This document shows positions 8,216 to 17,379 of a stretch of 64,000 bases of DNA, one piece after another. This stretch comes from Saprospiraceae bacterium. GTDB lineage: Bacteria; Bacteroidota; Bacteroidia; Chitinophagales; Saprospiraceae. The notes under the pieces were generated by a model. It saw only the letters and a list, made by a program, of their open reading frames with translations, ran no database searches and was not told the DNA's origin. Location of the stretch: positions 1 to 64,000 of the forward strand of contig JADKBS010000024.1 of assembly GCA_016714985.1 (NCBI GenBank), read 5' to 3'. Numbering within the stretch: position 1 is the stretch's first letter; every line of letters begins with the position of its first letter. The translations under genes and the position numbers were made by a program.

Positions 8216-8384
8216 TGAGGTGACATCTTTTTGCCCGCTCCACATTTCAATTTCCATTGGTCTTTTAAGGGCAAAAAGGTGTCATCTCATGGGTGCCTTT
8301 CCGAGATATTTGAGATGACACCTTTTCGCCTGCCAACGTCTGGTAAAAATCAAGATTAGTAGCTGGCGAAAAGATGTCACCTCA
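8216..8384. repeat. Four copies of a 20-bp palindromic-pair repeat between leuA and leuC
   Basis: The 20-mer TGAGGTGACATCTTTTTGCC and close variants occur at 8216-8236, inverted at 8269-8289, forward again at 8311-8330 and inverted at 8365-8384. They form two successive hairpins. The last copy includes the leuA stop codon. A related shorter motif (TGAGGTGTCACCTCA) occurs at about 11552-11566. The layout resembles REP/BIME elements. Confidence 0.75.
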
Positions 8385-9545
8385 AATAGCTACCGCTTCC
8401 CGCACCGGACCCAAAATACCCATCAGATCCTCGTCCCCCACCTCCTTTTTGCTGTCCGCAACTTGCAAGAAAGTCACATAAACAGTATCCAATTCATCCT
8501 TCGTCAAATTGACGCCGAGGCACTTCGCACGGTAGGCCAAGGCTGCCCGACCGCTGCGGGCCGTGAGCACGATTTTCGAGTGGTCAACGCCAACTTCGAG
8601 CGGGTCGATGATTTCGTAGGTCTCCCGTTTTTTGATGACGCCGTCCTGGTGGATGCCGCTGCTGTGGGCAAAGGCGTTCGCCCCGACGATGGCCTTGTTC
8701 GGCTGCACCACGACGCCCATTTTCTCCGAAACCAATTGGCTAATGGGGTTCAGCAGGCGGGTGTTGATGCCCGTGGTATAGCCGAGGTCGGGGTGCTGGC
8801 GCAATATCATGACGACCTCCTCCAGTGAGGTGTTGCCCGCCCGCTCGCCGATGCCGTTGATAGTGCATTCGACCTGTCGGGCACCACCGATGACGCCGCT
8901 GATGGAATTGGCCGTGGCCAAACCGAGGTCGTTGTGGCAGTGCGTGGCGAGGATGGCCTTCTCGATGCCCCGCACGTTTTCGTAGAGGTACTTGATTTTT
9001 TCGCCGTACTGTTCCGGCAGGCAGTAGCCCGTCGTGTCGGGGATGTTGAGCACGGTAGCCCCGGCCTTGATGGCGGCTTCGAGCACCCGTGCAAGGAACT
9101 CGTTATCAGCACGGCCAGCGTCCTCGGCGTAGAATTCCACGTCCTCGACAAACGACTTGGCGTATTTCACCGCAGCGGCGGCACGGTAGAGGATGTCCTC
9201 TGGCGTGGTTTGCAGCTTGTAACGGATGTGCATTTCAGACACGCCGATGCCCGTGTGGATGCGGGGCCGTACGGCACCTTCCAGCGACTCGGCGGCAGTC
9301 TTGATGTCCTTTTCGATGGCTCGGCTCAGGCCGCAGACCGTCGGGCGGCGCACGGCATTGGCCACGAGGCGCACAGCCTCAAAATCGCCGGGGCTGCTGA
9401 TGGGGAAGCCCGCCTCGATGACGTCCACGCCCAGTTCTTCGAGCGCACGGGCAATTTCGATTTTCTGGGCCGTGTTCAGCTTGCAGCCGGGCACTTGCTC
9501 GCCGTCGCGGAGCGTGGTGTCGAATATTTGGATTTGGTTTGTCAT
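8382..9545 (-). CDS. leuA: 2-isopropylmalate synthase LeuA (short form)
   Basis: A 387-residue enzyme condensing acetyl-CoA with 2-oxoisovalerate, the first committed step to leucine. It starts MTNQIQIFDTTLRDGEQVPG and shows the metal-binding HCHNDLGLATANS, NGIGERAGN and the AHSSGIHQDGV segment. It lacks the about 120-residue C-terminal leucine-sensing domain of the 520-residue enterobacterial form, as usual in Bacteroidota. The ATG at 9545 is chosen because upstream codons derive from an inverted repeat. It is probably the first gene of the leu cluster. Confidence 0.95.
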   Translation of the reverse strand: MTNQIQIFDTTLRDGEQVPGCKLNTAQKIEIARALEELGVDVIEAGFPISSPGDFEAVRLVANAVRRPTVCGLSRAIEKDIKTAAESLEGAVRPRIHTGIGVSEMHIRYKLQTTPEDILYRAAAAVKYAKSFVEDVEFYAEDAGRADNEFLARVLEAAIKAGATVLNIPDTTGYCLPEQYGEKIKYLYENVRGIEKAILATHCHNDLGLATANSISGVIGGARQVECTINGIGERAGNTSLEEVVMILRQHPDLGYTTGINTRLLNPISQLVSEKMGVVVQPNKAIVGANAFAHSSGIHQDGVIKKRETYEIIDPLEVGVDHSKIVLTARSGRAALAYRAKCLGVNLTKDELDTVYVTFLQVADSKKEVGDEDLMGILGPVREAVAI

Positions 9546-9627
9546 TGCTTGATTGTTGGATTGCTTAATTGTTAGGGTTGCGGTGCTTTCAACAATCAAG
9601 CAATCCAACAATCCCAACAATTCTCAT
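9546..9627. repeat. Inverted repeat upstream of leuA
   Basis: Words of the type GATTGTTGGATTGCTTAATTG in one arm and CAATCAAGCAATCCAACAATCC in pieces in the other pair over about 25 bases. The same word type recurs between the GMC oxidoreductase and its small subunit gene (45370-45462). No T-run follows the hairpin. Confidence 0.65.
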
Positions 9628-9770
9628 CTTTGAGCTTTCAAAAGTAGCCCTACCCTACCCTGCTGGGAAATCAAGTTTTTGGCGTTCTCCTATTTTAAAC
9701 TTGCTTGTATTTTGACTTATTTAACTGATATTCAAATACTTAGCAGTGTTTTTTCTACGATGACAAACAC

Positions 9771-9896
9771 GCGAGGAGGATGGTCACACGGATTGGGCGG
9801 ATTAGGCGGGTGAAAACGGATTTTTTACTTAGCTAATCCGTATAAATCAGTCTAATCCGCCCAATCCGTGTAACCATCCTCCTCGCGGGAAATCAA
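9771..9896. repeat. Long inverted repeat upstream of the helical-repeat gene
   Basis: Arms of about 40 bases (9771-9809 and 9851-9896), containing GCGAGGAGGATGGT and GGATTGGGCGGATTAG, are nearly perfect inverse copies. The loop also contains repeated CGGATT words. It ends about 30 bases before the start of the gene at 9928. Confidence 0.75.
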
Positions 9897-9927
9897 CCTC
9901 ATAACAACTTTTATCAACCCGGAAAAA

Positions 9928-11477
9928 GTGGCCAAACAGCGCACCGACGACCTCATCCAACTCATCCGCACCCTGACGCAGGGCGAAAAGCGGCAGTTCC
10001 GGCTGTTTGCGAAGCGCAACTCGTCGTCGGACGACCTGCTGTTCTTGCAGTTGTTTGATGTTTGGACAAAAAGGGCGAATACGACGAAACGGCCATTTTG
10101 AAGAAAATCCCTTCGGTAAAAAAAGAGCAACTGCCCAACCTCAAGGCGCACCTATACGGCCAGTTGCTGACCAGCCTTAGGCTATTGGGGCGCAGTCGAA
10201 ATGAGGACATTCTGCTTCGTGAAAACATTGACTATGCCCACGTGCTGTACGACAAAGGGTCTTTACCGGCAGGCGCTCGATTTGCTCGCAAAAACCAAAG
10301 AACGTGCGCTGGCAGGGCAGTTCAAGTCACTGGCTTTAGAAATACTCGAATTCGAGAAACTCATTGAGGGTCAATACATTACGAGGAGCATTGAGGGGCG
10401 GGCGCAGGAACTGGCAGAGCAGACGCTGGCCATCAGCCGGGCATTGTCGCAGACGCACGAGTTTCCAATTTGGCGCTCCAGCTATACGGCCTCTACCTGA
10501 AAATCGGCTTCGTGCGCAACGAGCAGGATTATCGCTACGTGCGGGAGTTCTTCAACGCCCGTTTGCCGCAGGCAAGGTTCGAGGAACTGGATTTCACGGG
10601 CAAGGTCTATTTCTGCCAAGCGCAGGTGTGGCTCTACCATATCTGCCAGGAGTTTGCGCCTTGCTACCGCCACGCCCAGCGCTGGGTGGACTTGTTTTCG
10701 GAAAACCCGGCCATGCGTTCGCTGCACCCCGTTTTTTACCTGAAAGGGCTGCACAACTTGCTTTCCACGCTGTTTAACAGCCTTCACGACGAGCGGTTTT
10801 TTGCGGCGCTGCCGCAATTGGAGCACTACCCACAGCAAGTGGATTTCAGCCAAAACCGCAACGTGGAGGGGCTGTTCCAACTCTACTCCCATATCCACCG
10901 CATCAACGCCATTTACCTCAGCGGCGACTACTCGGAGGGCGTGAAGTACATCCCCGAATTGGTCGAACTCCTCGACTCGAACCCCTACAACTGGGACGCC
11001 AACCGCATCCTCGTTTTCCAGTACCGCATCGCCTGCCTCTATTTCGGCAACGGCGATTTTGGCCATGCGATTGATTTTTTGAACAAAATCATCAACCAAA
11101 AAACGATTGACTACCGGGCTGATATTCAGTGCTTTGCGAGAATTTTGAACCTCATTGCCCATTTTGAATTGGGCAACACGGATTTGGTGGAGTACCAAGT
11201 GAAATCCGTTTACCGCTTCCTGTTGCACGTCGAGGACTTACAGGAAGTGCAACGCGAGATTTTCCAGTTCCTTCGGAAAATGCCGAACACCCGCCCCAAC
11301 GCCCTTGCCCACGAGTTCCGGCAGTTGCACGAGCGGCTTTTGCCTTTGCAAAACGACCCCTACGAACGGCGGCCCTTCCTCTATTTGGACATTATCTCTT
11401 GGTTGGAATCAAAGCTGACGGGCCAACCCGTGAAGGAAATTATCCAACAAAAAAGCAAAAACAGGCAGAAGCGTTAG
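9928..11477 (+). CDS. Helical-repeat (TPR-like) protein, Bacteroidota-type hypothetical, frameshifted
   Basis: About 516 residues when joined: AKQRTDDLIQLIRTLTQGEKRQF, then IPSVKKEQLPNLKAHLYGQLL, KGLYRQALDLLAKTKERAL, and a C-terminal helical region to EIIQQKSKNRQKR. Paired helices with YRQALDLL-like spacing suggest TPR or related repeats and a protein-binding role in the cytoplasm; there is no signal peptide. The best start seen is GTG at 9928. The frame changes near 10061, 10258 and 10463, each by one base in a short run, so sequencing error is likely. No specific function can be given. Confidence 0.75.
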
Positions 11478-11652
11478 ATAGCTGACTATTCTGCCCAAGG
11501 GTTCGTTGGTTCTTAAACTTTCTTATAGCTTAGCGCGGAACAGTAGGTCTGAGGTGTCACCTCAAGAGGGCAGTTTCCATTTTAAGCAATAAAAACAGCA
11601 TGGCAGGCCCTTTTGAGGCAACGCCTCAGACCCGGCAACCAAGGCCCATTGT

Positions 11653-13233
11653 ATGAGACGCATCCTTGCCCTGATTTTTCTATTCTCAGCTTTCGCATCC
11701 TGTACCAAGGATTTCGAGGAAATGAACCGCAACCCGTTTTCCCCCACCCAGACGGACATCGGGCCGCTGTTCAACACGGTGGTGGAGTCGCTGCGGCTCG
11801 GCTGGAACGAGCAGTTTTACCTCCACAACGAAACCCTCTACGGCATCACGCAGCAGGCCGCCAAGACGGGCGTCGGCTTCGACAATATCACCATCGGAAC
11901 GGAGGAGGCATGGGCGAGCTATTACAAGGCGTTGGCCCATATCCGGGAAATCGAGCGGCGATTGGATGAAATGGACACCGAGCCAGAAGCCCTCAACAAT
12001 GTGCGGGCGCAGCTCAAGGTTTTGCTGGCCTACAAGACCTTCCGCCTGACCGACCTCTTCGGCGACATTCCCTTCACGGACGCAGGGCGGGGCTTCGAGA
12101 GCCTTGATTTTGCCCGGCCAAAATTCGATGACCAAGAAAGCATCTACAAGTTCCTTCTAGGAGAGTTGAAATGGGTGGAGGACAATATCAACACCATTCC
12201 GAACCCTACCACGCCGAATGGCACGGCTTATGTTTCCTTTGGAAATTTCGATACATTCCTGGGTGGCGACATGGTACGCTGGCGCAAATTCGCCAACTCG
12301 CTGCGCCTCCGCCACGCCATACGCATGGTGGAGAAAGACCCCGATTTTGCCACGCCCATTTTGAAGGACATCATCGAAAACAACCTGCCCGTGATAAAGC
12401 CGGGCGAGGAGGTCATCATGCGGCCGGGGCAGCAAAGCTGGGTGAACGAAGGCGTGAACTGGTCGTTTGCGGAGCACAACAAACTGCGCATGGGCAGCAA
12501 CGTCTGGCACCAGCTTTCGGAGAACGACAACAAGGACGGCAGCGGCATCTTCGACCCACGGGCACGGATTTTCTTTGAAACGAACAACGCCAAGGAATGG
12601 GCGCCCTACCCGCAACTCCCCGACGCCAGCACTCCCGCCGAGGGCGGCATCCCCTACGAACTTCACCGAGATTTCAACTTCGACATCAAAGGCTCGGCCT
12701 GCCTTTACTCGCCGTTCAACTACTACCTCATCCGCGACACCAGTTTCGTCCCGGAAATCATAATGACGGGAGCAGAAGTGCATTTCATCAAGGCGGAGGC
12801 CTACCTGCGGGGGCTGGGCGTTGCCGCAAATATTGCGGAAGCAGAAAACAACGGCAACGATGGTCTCGTGGCGTCCCTCAAGTTTTGGCAGGGCCTCGTC
12901 GTAGGGTCTCCCATTTGGGCCAACAAACCACCCATCCTCACCGACGGCCAAATATTTCAGGCAGCAGCGCACCCGCGCCTCAGCTTTTTCAACAGCACCG
13001 ACAAGCTACAACACCTCTACAACCAGCAATGGCTCGATGCCTTCCGACAACCCTGGGAAGCCTACGCGCTTTGGCGGCGCACCGGGGCCACCCCACGGGA
13101 GGGCAACCCGCCCGCCTACTACCGCTTCTCCTACCCACCTTCCGAGGCCACCAACAACCCCGTAAACTGGGCCGAACAAGTGGCCAAAATGGGAGAGGAC
13201 TCGCCAGCCGTGAAGGTCTGGTGGATGAAATGA
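11653..13233 (+). CDS. SusD/RagB-family lipoprotein (SusD-like_2 type)
   Basis: A 526-residue outer-membrane lipoprotein with lipobox ending FASC at Cys17. The sequence CTKDFEEMNRNPFSPTQTD, YYKALAHIREIERRL, KVLLAYKTFRLTDLFGDIPFTDA and a C-terminal LYNQQWLDAFRQPWEAYALWRRTG are typical of the SusD-like_2 group, which caps a SusC channel and binds peptides or glycans. The frame is intact. The nearest SusC is 4 kb downstream at 17380, so the order is SusD first, the reverse of the usual arrangement; the G/C block in between makes a misjoin possible. Confidence 0.93.
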   Translation: MRRILALIFLFSAFASCTKDFEEMNRNPFSPTQTDIGPLFNTVVESLRLGWNEQFYLHNETLYGITQQAAKTGVGFDNITIGTEEAWASYYKALAHIREIERRLDEMDTEPEALNNVRAQLKVLLAYKTFRLTDLFGDIPFTDAGRGFESLDFARPKFDDQESIYKFLLGELKWVEDNINTIPNPTTPNGTAYVSFGNFDTFLGGDMVRWRKFANSLRLRHAIRMVEKDPDFATPILKDIIENNLPVIKPGEEVIMRPGQQSWVNEGVNWSFAEHNKLRMGSNVWHQLSENDNKDGSGIFDPRARIFFETNNAKEWAPYPQLPDASTPAEGGIPYELHRDFNFDIKGSACLYSPFNYYLIRDTSFVPEIIMTGAEVHFIKAEAYLRGLGVAANIAEAENNGNDGLVASLKFWQGLVVGSPIWANKPPILTDGQIFQAAAHPRLSFFNSTDKLQHLYNQQWLDAFRQPWEAYALWRRTGATPREGNPPAYYRFSYPPSEATNNPVNWAEQVAKMGEDSPAVKVWWMK

Positions 13234-13246
13234 GATTTTGGGTTGA

Positions 13247-14645
13247 TGGGGTGGGGGGGGGCGTTGTTGCCCCCCAAAACCACCAAAGAGCGGTTGGACA
13301 GGGTTGCCAGGAAAACCGTCGCCCCCAAAAAAAAAAAAAACAAAAACCCCATTCGGGGGCCCGGGCCGGAAACGAACCCCTCCGCACCGGGGCGCCCCAA
13401 CCCAGGAAAAAGCCCGCGGCCCCGGGCAGCCCACAAAGGGAAAAAAACAAAGGGACACCCCCCCGGGGGGACGGCGGGGGGGGCGGCCGCCGGGAACCCC
13501 CCCAGCAACCCCCGCGACCCCCGGGGCGGCCCCCCCCCCCCCCGGGGGGCCCGGGGGGCGCCGGCGCCCCCCCCGCCCCGCGGCGCGGGACGGGGGGCGG
13601 GGACGGGAAAGAGGGGGGGGGCGGCCCCGCCCCCCCCCCAGCGCCGCCCCCCCCCGCCCCCCCCCGCGCCGCCCCCCCCCCCCGGCCGGGCCACCCCCCC
13701 CGGGGGCCCGCCCCCCCCGCGCCGCCCCCACAAGGGGGGCGGGGGCCGGCACCCCCCAAGGCAGGCCCCCGGGCAAGCGGGGAGGGGGAAGGAAAGCGCC
13801 CGGGCGCGGCCCAACCCGGGGGGGCCCGGGGGCCCGGCCGCCCCCGCGCCGCCCCGGGGGCCCGGGGAGGGGGGGGGGCGCCCCGGGCCCAGGGGAGCCC
13901 CGCCCCCCCGGGGCCGCCCCCCCCCCCCCACCCCCACCCCCGCCGCCCGCCCCCCCCCCGGCCCCGCAGGCCACCCCGGCGGCCCCCCCCGGCCCACCCC
14001 GCCCCCCCCGCGCCGCCCCCAGCCCCCCAGGGGGGCGCCGGGCCCGGGGGGGGCGGCCGGGGGGGGGGGGGGGCCAGGCCGGCGGGCGGGGGGCCGGCCG
14101 AAAAGGGAAGGCGGCCGGAGGCCCCCCCCGCGGCCCCGCCCCCCCCGGGGACCCCCCCCGGCCCGGGCCGGGCGGGGGGCCCCCCCGAACCGCGCCGGCA
14201 CCGGGAAGGGGCGGGGGCCTCGCCGGGGCCCGCCCCCCGCCCCCCCCCGCCCCCGCCGGGGGCCCCCGGGACCCGCCCCACTACCCCGTCCGGGGGGGCC
14301 CGCCGAGCGCCCCCCCCCCCCCCCCCCCAAACCGCAAAACAAACGGGGCCGAACGGCGGGAAACACCCAAGGCGCCCAAAAAACCCCGCCACCCCACACC
14401 AACACCCCCGCCCGCGCCCCCCCCCCCCCGGGCGCACCCCCCCCAAAAAACCCCCCACCCGGCCCCCGGCGCGCCCGACGAAAAAAAAGGACCCCCCCCC
14501 CCCCCCCCCCCCCCCCCCGGAAGGGGGGGAAACCCCCCGCCCCCCCCCCCCCCCCCCGCCCCCCCCACCCCGGGACGACCCGGGCCAAGGGGGGGGGCCC
14601 CCCCCCCAAACGCCACCAAACCCCCGGGTGCGAAGAAAACCGGGG
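13247..14645. other. G/C homopolymer block, probable sequence artefact
   Basis: About 1.4 kb made almost only of runs of C and G, with few A or T after the first 200 bases. It starts right after the SusD stop and ends sharply at ordinary intergenic sequence. It gives long spurious ORFs rich in Pro, Gly, Arg and Ala on both strands. Nothing in it resembles a protein family or RNA. I judge it low-quality or mis-called sequence rather than biology. Confidence 0.75.
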
Positions 14646-14760
14646 CTTTTGGGATAGGGTTGATGAGGTTGATAAGGGGGTTGATTTACCTCATAACTTG
14701 AACCCAACGCAGCCCCTTATCAACCTTCATAAACCGTTATCAACTGTTATCAACTAAAAG
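14646..14760. repeat. Word-built inverted repeat before the PNGase gene
   Basis: GGTTGATGAGGTTGATAAGG words on one side and CCTTATCAACC and GTTATCAACTG words on the other pair imperfectly. It separates the G/C block from the secreted amidase gene. Confidence 0.55.
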
Positions 14761-14768
14761 AACATCGC

Positions 14769-17260
14769 ATGAAAAAAACAGCTTTACACCTTTGCTTTTT
14801 GCTTGCCGCAATTTGGGCGAATGCCCAGACGAACCAGTACCTCCACTTCGACAAAGTGGACGACTACGTGGAAGTGCCAAATGCTTCCTCGCTCATTGCC
14901 AACTCCAACCAGATAAGCATGGCGGGCTGGTTTTACCACGATGAACTGAGTTATGGACAGGGCCTGATGAGCTTCCGGGGCGGCGGCTCTGGCACGGGCG
15001 AGATGTACCTCATCCAGTTGAACAACGGCACGATGGAATGCCGCCTTATCACCACGGCAGGCTTCCACGAGGTCGTTGCGCCGCAATTCACCATCGCGCC
15101 GCAGACCTGGCAGCATATCGCTTGGGTCTATGACGGCAGCATGGTGCGGCTCTTCCTCAATGGCACCCAAATCGGCTCCAAAGAAGCCTCCAGGCACCAT
15201 CACGAGCACCAACCGACCATTTACCATCGGCAAATGCGTGCTTGGGCGGCTTCAATTTCGTCTTCGGGGGCCGGGCCGACGAGGTTTCGCTTTGGAACAA
15301 AGCCCTCACTGCCCAAGAGATTCAGGGCATGATGGCCAATGAACTCAACGGCGACGAGGCCGGGCTGCAACTGTACTACAAGTTCAACCAAGGCGTGCCG
15401 GACGGCGACAATACTTCCATCAGCAAGCTGAATGGACGACAAAGGGGACGATTGACGGCAACCTGCTCAATTTCAGTCTAACAGGCAGCACCTCCAACTT
15501 CGGCGGTACGCTTGACGTTAGCTTTCAGGCCATCACTTTCCCGCAAATTCCGAACAAATTGGTTAGCGACCCACCGTTCCAACTCAATGCAACGGCCAGC
15601 CTGGCCTGCCAGTTAGCTACGAAATCCTTTCTGGCCCGGCTACTTTGAGCGGCAACACTGTGACCCTGACAGGACAAGTCGGCACCGTGACCGTCAAGGC
15701 TAGCCAGCCCGGCAATGGCACCTTCGACCCAGCCGACGATGCCATCAACAGCTTTGAGGTGCTGGACCCGAACACCTTTGTGCCCAGCATTGACGCCCGC
15801 AACCCGCTGGCAGGCGACGTGTTCATGCCAAACCTCGGCCCGCTGCAATTGGCGGCCATTTCCGACATCGGCTTCCCCGAACTGTTCTCCGTTACCGACC
15901 TGAAATTCGAGGTGAACGGCGATGTGATACCTGCCAAGAACTGGAACAACAAGCACTACACAGCATGGTGGACGCCGCCTTCCTACGGCAATTTTGCCCT
16001 CAAAATCACCGCCACCAATAATTTTGGTGCTGCTGCAACAAAAACCGTCAACATCAACATCACCGAACAAGCCGAGGACATGAGCGTGGCCGCTTTCGCT
16101 GACGTTTGGGCAGACATCAACCACGGCCAAGTGGAGGTGGAGGCGGAATTGCCGAGCTATGTAGGCGCATTTAACGAAATTTCCGCCGGCCTCGCCATTG
16201 ACTGCCCACCGGGTGGCTGCGATCCCTGGGACCGCATTTCGAGCATTGATGTAAAGGGCATAACGGCAAATGGTACGAGATCATCCGCTACATCACACCC
16301 TACGGTGTGGCCTGCTCGCACCAAATGGACGCCACCGATTTCATGTCCCTCTTGCAGGGCAAAGTGACCTTCCGGGTGAACCTCGGCACGCTCGGCAACG
16401 GCTTCCTTTACTCCCTGCTGCTCGACTACACGGCTGGCCAGCCAGCGCACCCATACAGCAATGTTACCGAGGTTTGGCACGAGACCTACGACTTCGGGAA
16501 TCCCGCCAACCTACAGCCCGTGCCGGAGGTGAGCATCCCCATTGCCGCAGGCACCAAAGCCGCCAAGCTGAAATTGGTGTCAACGGGCCACGGCTGGGGC
16601 GACAACAACACGGGCAATGCCGCCGAATTTCACGAAGACACCCACCACATCTGGGTGAACGGCCAACAGACCTTTGAGCAGTACAATTACCAAGCCTGCA
16701 ACCCGAATCCCGATGGCTGCTCGCCGCAGAACGGCACCTTGGTATTTCCAAGGGCAGGCTGGTGTCCTGGCGCAATTGCCCAGTGGTTCGACTACGACAT
16801 GACGCCGTACGCTACACAAAGCAGCGTATCCATGAAATACGTCTTCAACGAGGACTATGTTGACCTCTGCCATGCCAATCACCCCGATTGCGTCAGCGGC
16901 GTCACCTGCCCCGACTGCAACGACGGCTTCAACCCGCACCTCATCGTGGCCTGCTATCTCATCAGCTCTGGCGATGCGCCGCTCGGCGAGGGCAGCGTAG
17001 GAGTCGGTGAAATGGCGATGCTGGATTTTAGCGTGTTCCCGAACCCAACATCCGGCCTTGTGAACATTGGCTTTGGTGCTGCCGCAACGGACGTACAGCT
17101 CCGCCTAACGAACAGTATGGGTCAAACGGTGCTGGCGCAAAGAATGGAGGGAAGCACGGCCAAAGCCAGCTTGCAGGTCGGCCATTTACCCAAGGGGATT
17201 TACCTGCTTGAGGTAAAAACGGCAGACGGCATGGGGACGCAGAAATTGGTGGTGGAGTAA
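14769..17260 (+). CDS. Secreted LamG plus PNGase F-like amidase with T9SS tail (frameshifted)
   Basis: About 830 residues after joining. It has a signal peptide (MKKTALHLCFLLAAIWANAQ), a LamG/concanavalin-like domain to about residue 200 (YLHFDKVDDYVEVPNASSL, WQHIAWVYDGSMVRLFLNG), an Ig-like linker, then a PNGase F pair of domains: CDPWDR, WYEIIRYITPYG, MDATDFMSLLQGKVTF, GHGWGDNNTGNAAEFHEDTH and RAGWCPG. The Asp and Glu in CDPWDR and AAEFHE fit PNGase F catalytic positions. It ends in a Por secretion tail (FSVFPNPTSG to GIYLLEV). It should release N-glycans from glycoproteins at the surface. Frame breaks occur near 15187, 15240, 15430, 15600 and 16258. Confidence 0.85.
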
Positions 17261-17263
17261 GAT

Positions 17264-17298
17264 TTCTATTTGGGTCGCCTGCGGCGACCCAAATAGAA
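17264..17298 (+). terminator. Perfect hairpin after the PNGase-like gene
   Basis: TTCTATTTGGGTCGCC (17264-17279) and its exact inverse (17283-17298) form a 16-bp stem with a 3-base loop, three bases after the stop codon. There is no long T-run, but it should stop or stabilise the mRNA. Confidence 0.6.
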
Positions 17299-17304
17299 TA
17301 ATAT

Positions 17305-17338
17305 GATTTTTTCAGCGGCCTTGGCCGCTGAAAAAATC
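17305..17338. terminator. Second perfect hairpin, bidirectional terminator type
   Basis: GATTTTTTCAGCGGCC (17305-17320) and its exact inverse (17323-17338) form a 16-bp stem with a 2-base loop. The outer stem is A/T-rich, so a U-run lies within the stem in either direction, as in Bacteroidota terminators. Confidence 0.6.
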
Positions 17339-17379
17339 ACTTCTTAAATTGGGAAACAGCATAAAACACAGGTCAAGCG

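Noticed and set aside
9589..9627. A 12-codon leader-like peptide (MRIVGIVGLLDC) before leuA
   Set aside because: It has Ile, Val and Leu codons, but it is made from the ATTGTTGG words of the inverted repeat, and no terminator with T-run or antiterminator arm follows.
12597..14757. Very long Pro/Gly/Arg-rich ORFs on both strands
   Set aside because: They exist only because the G/C block has no stop codons. No domain or signal is present.
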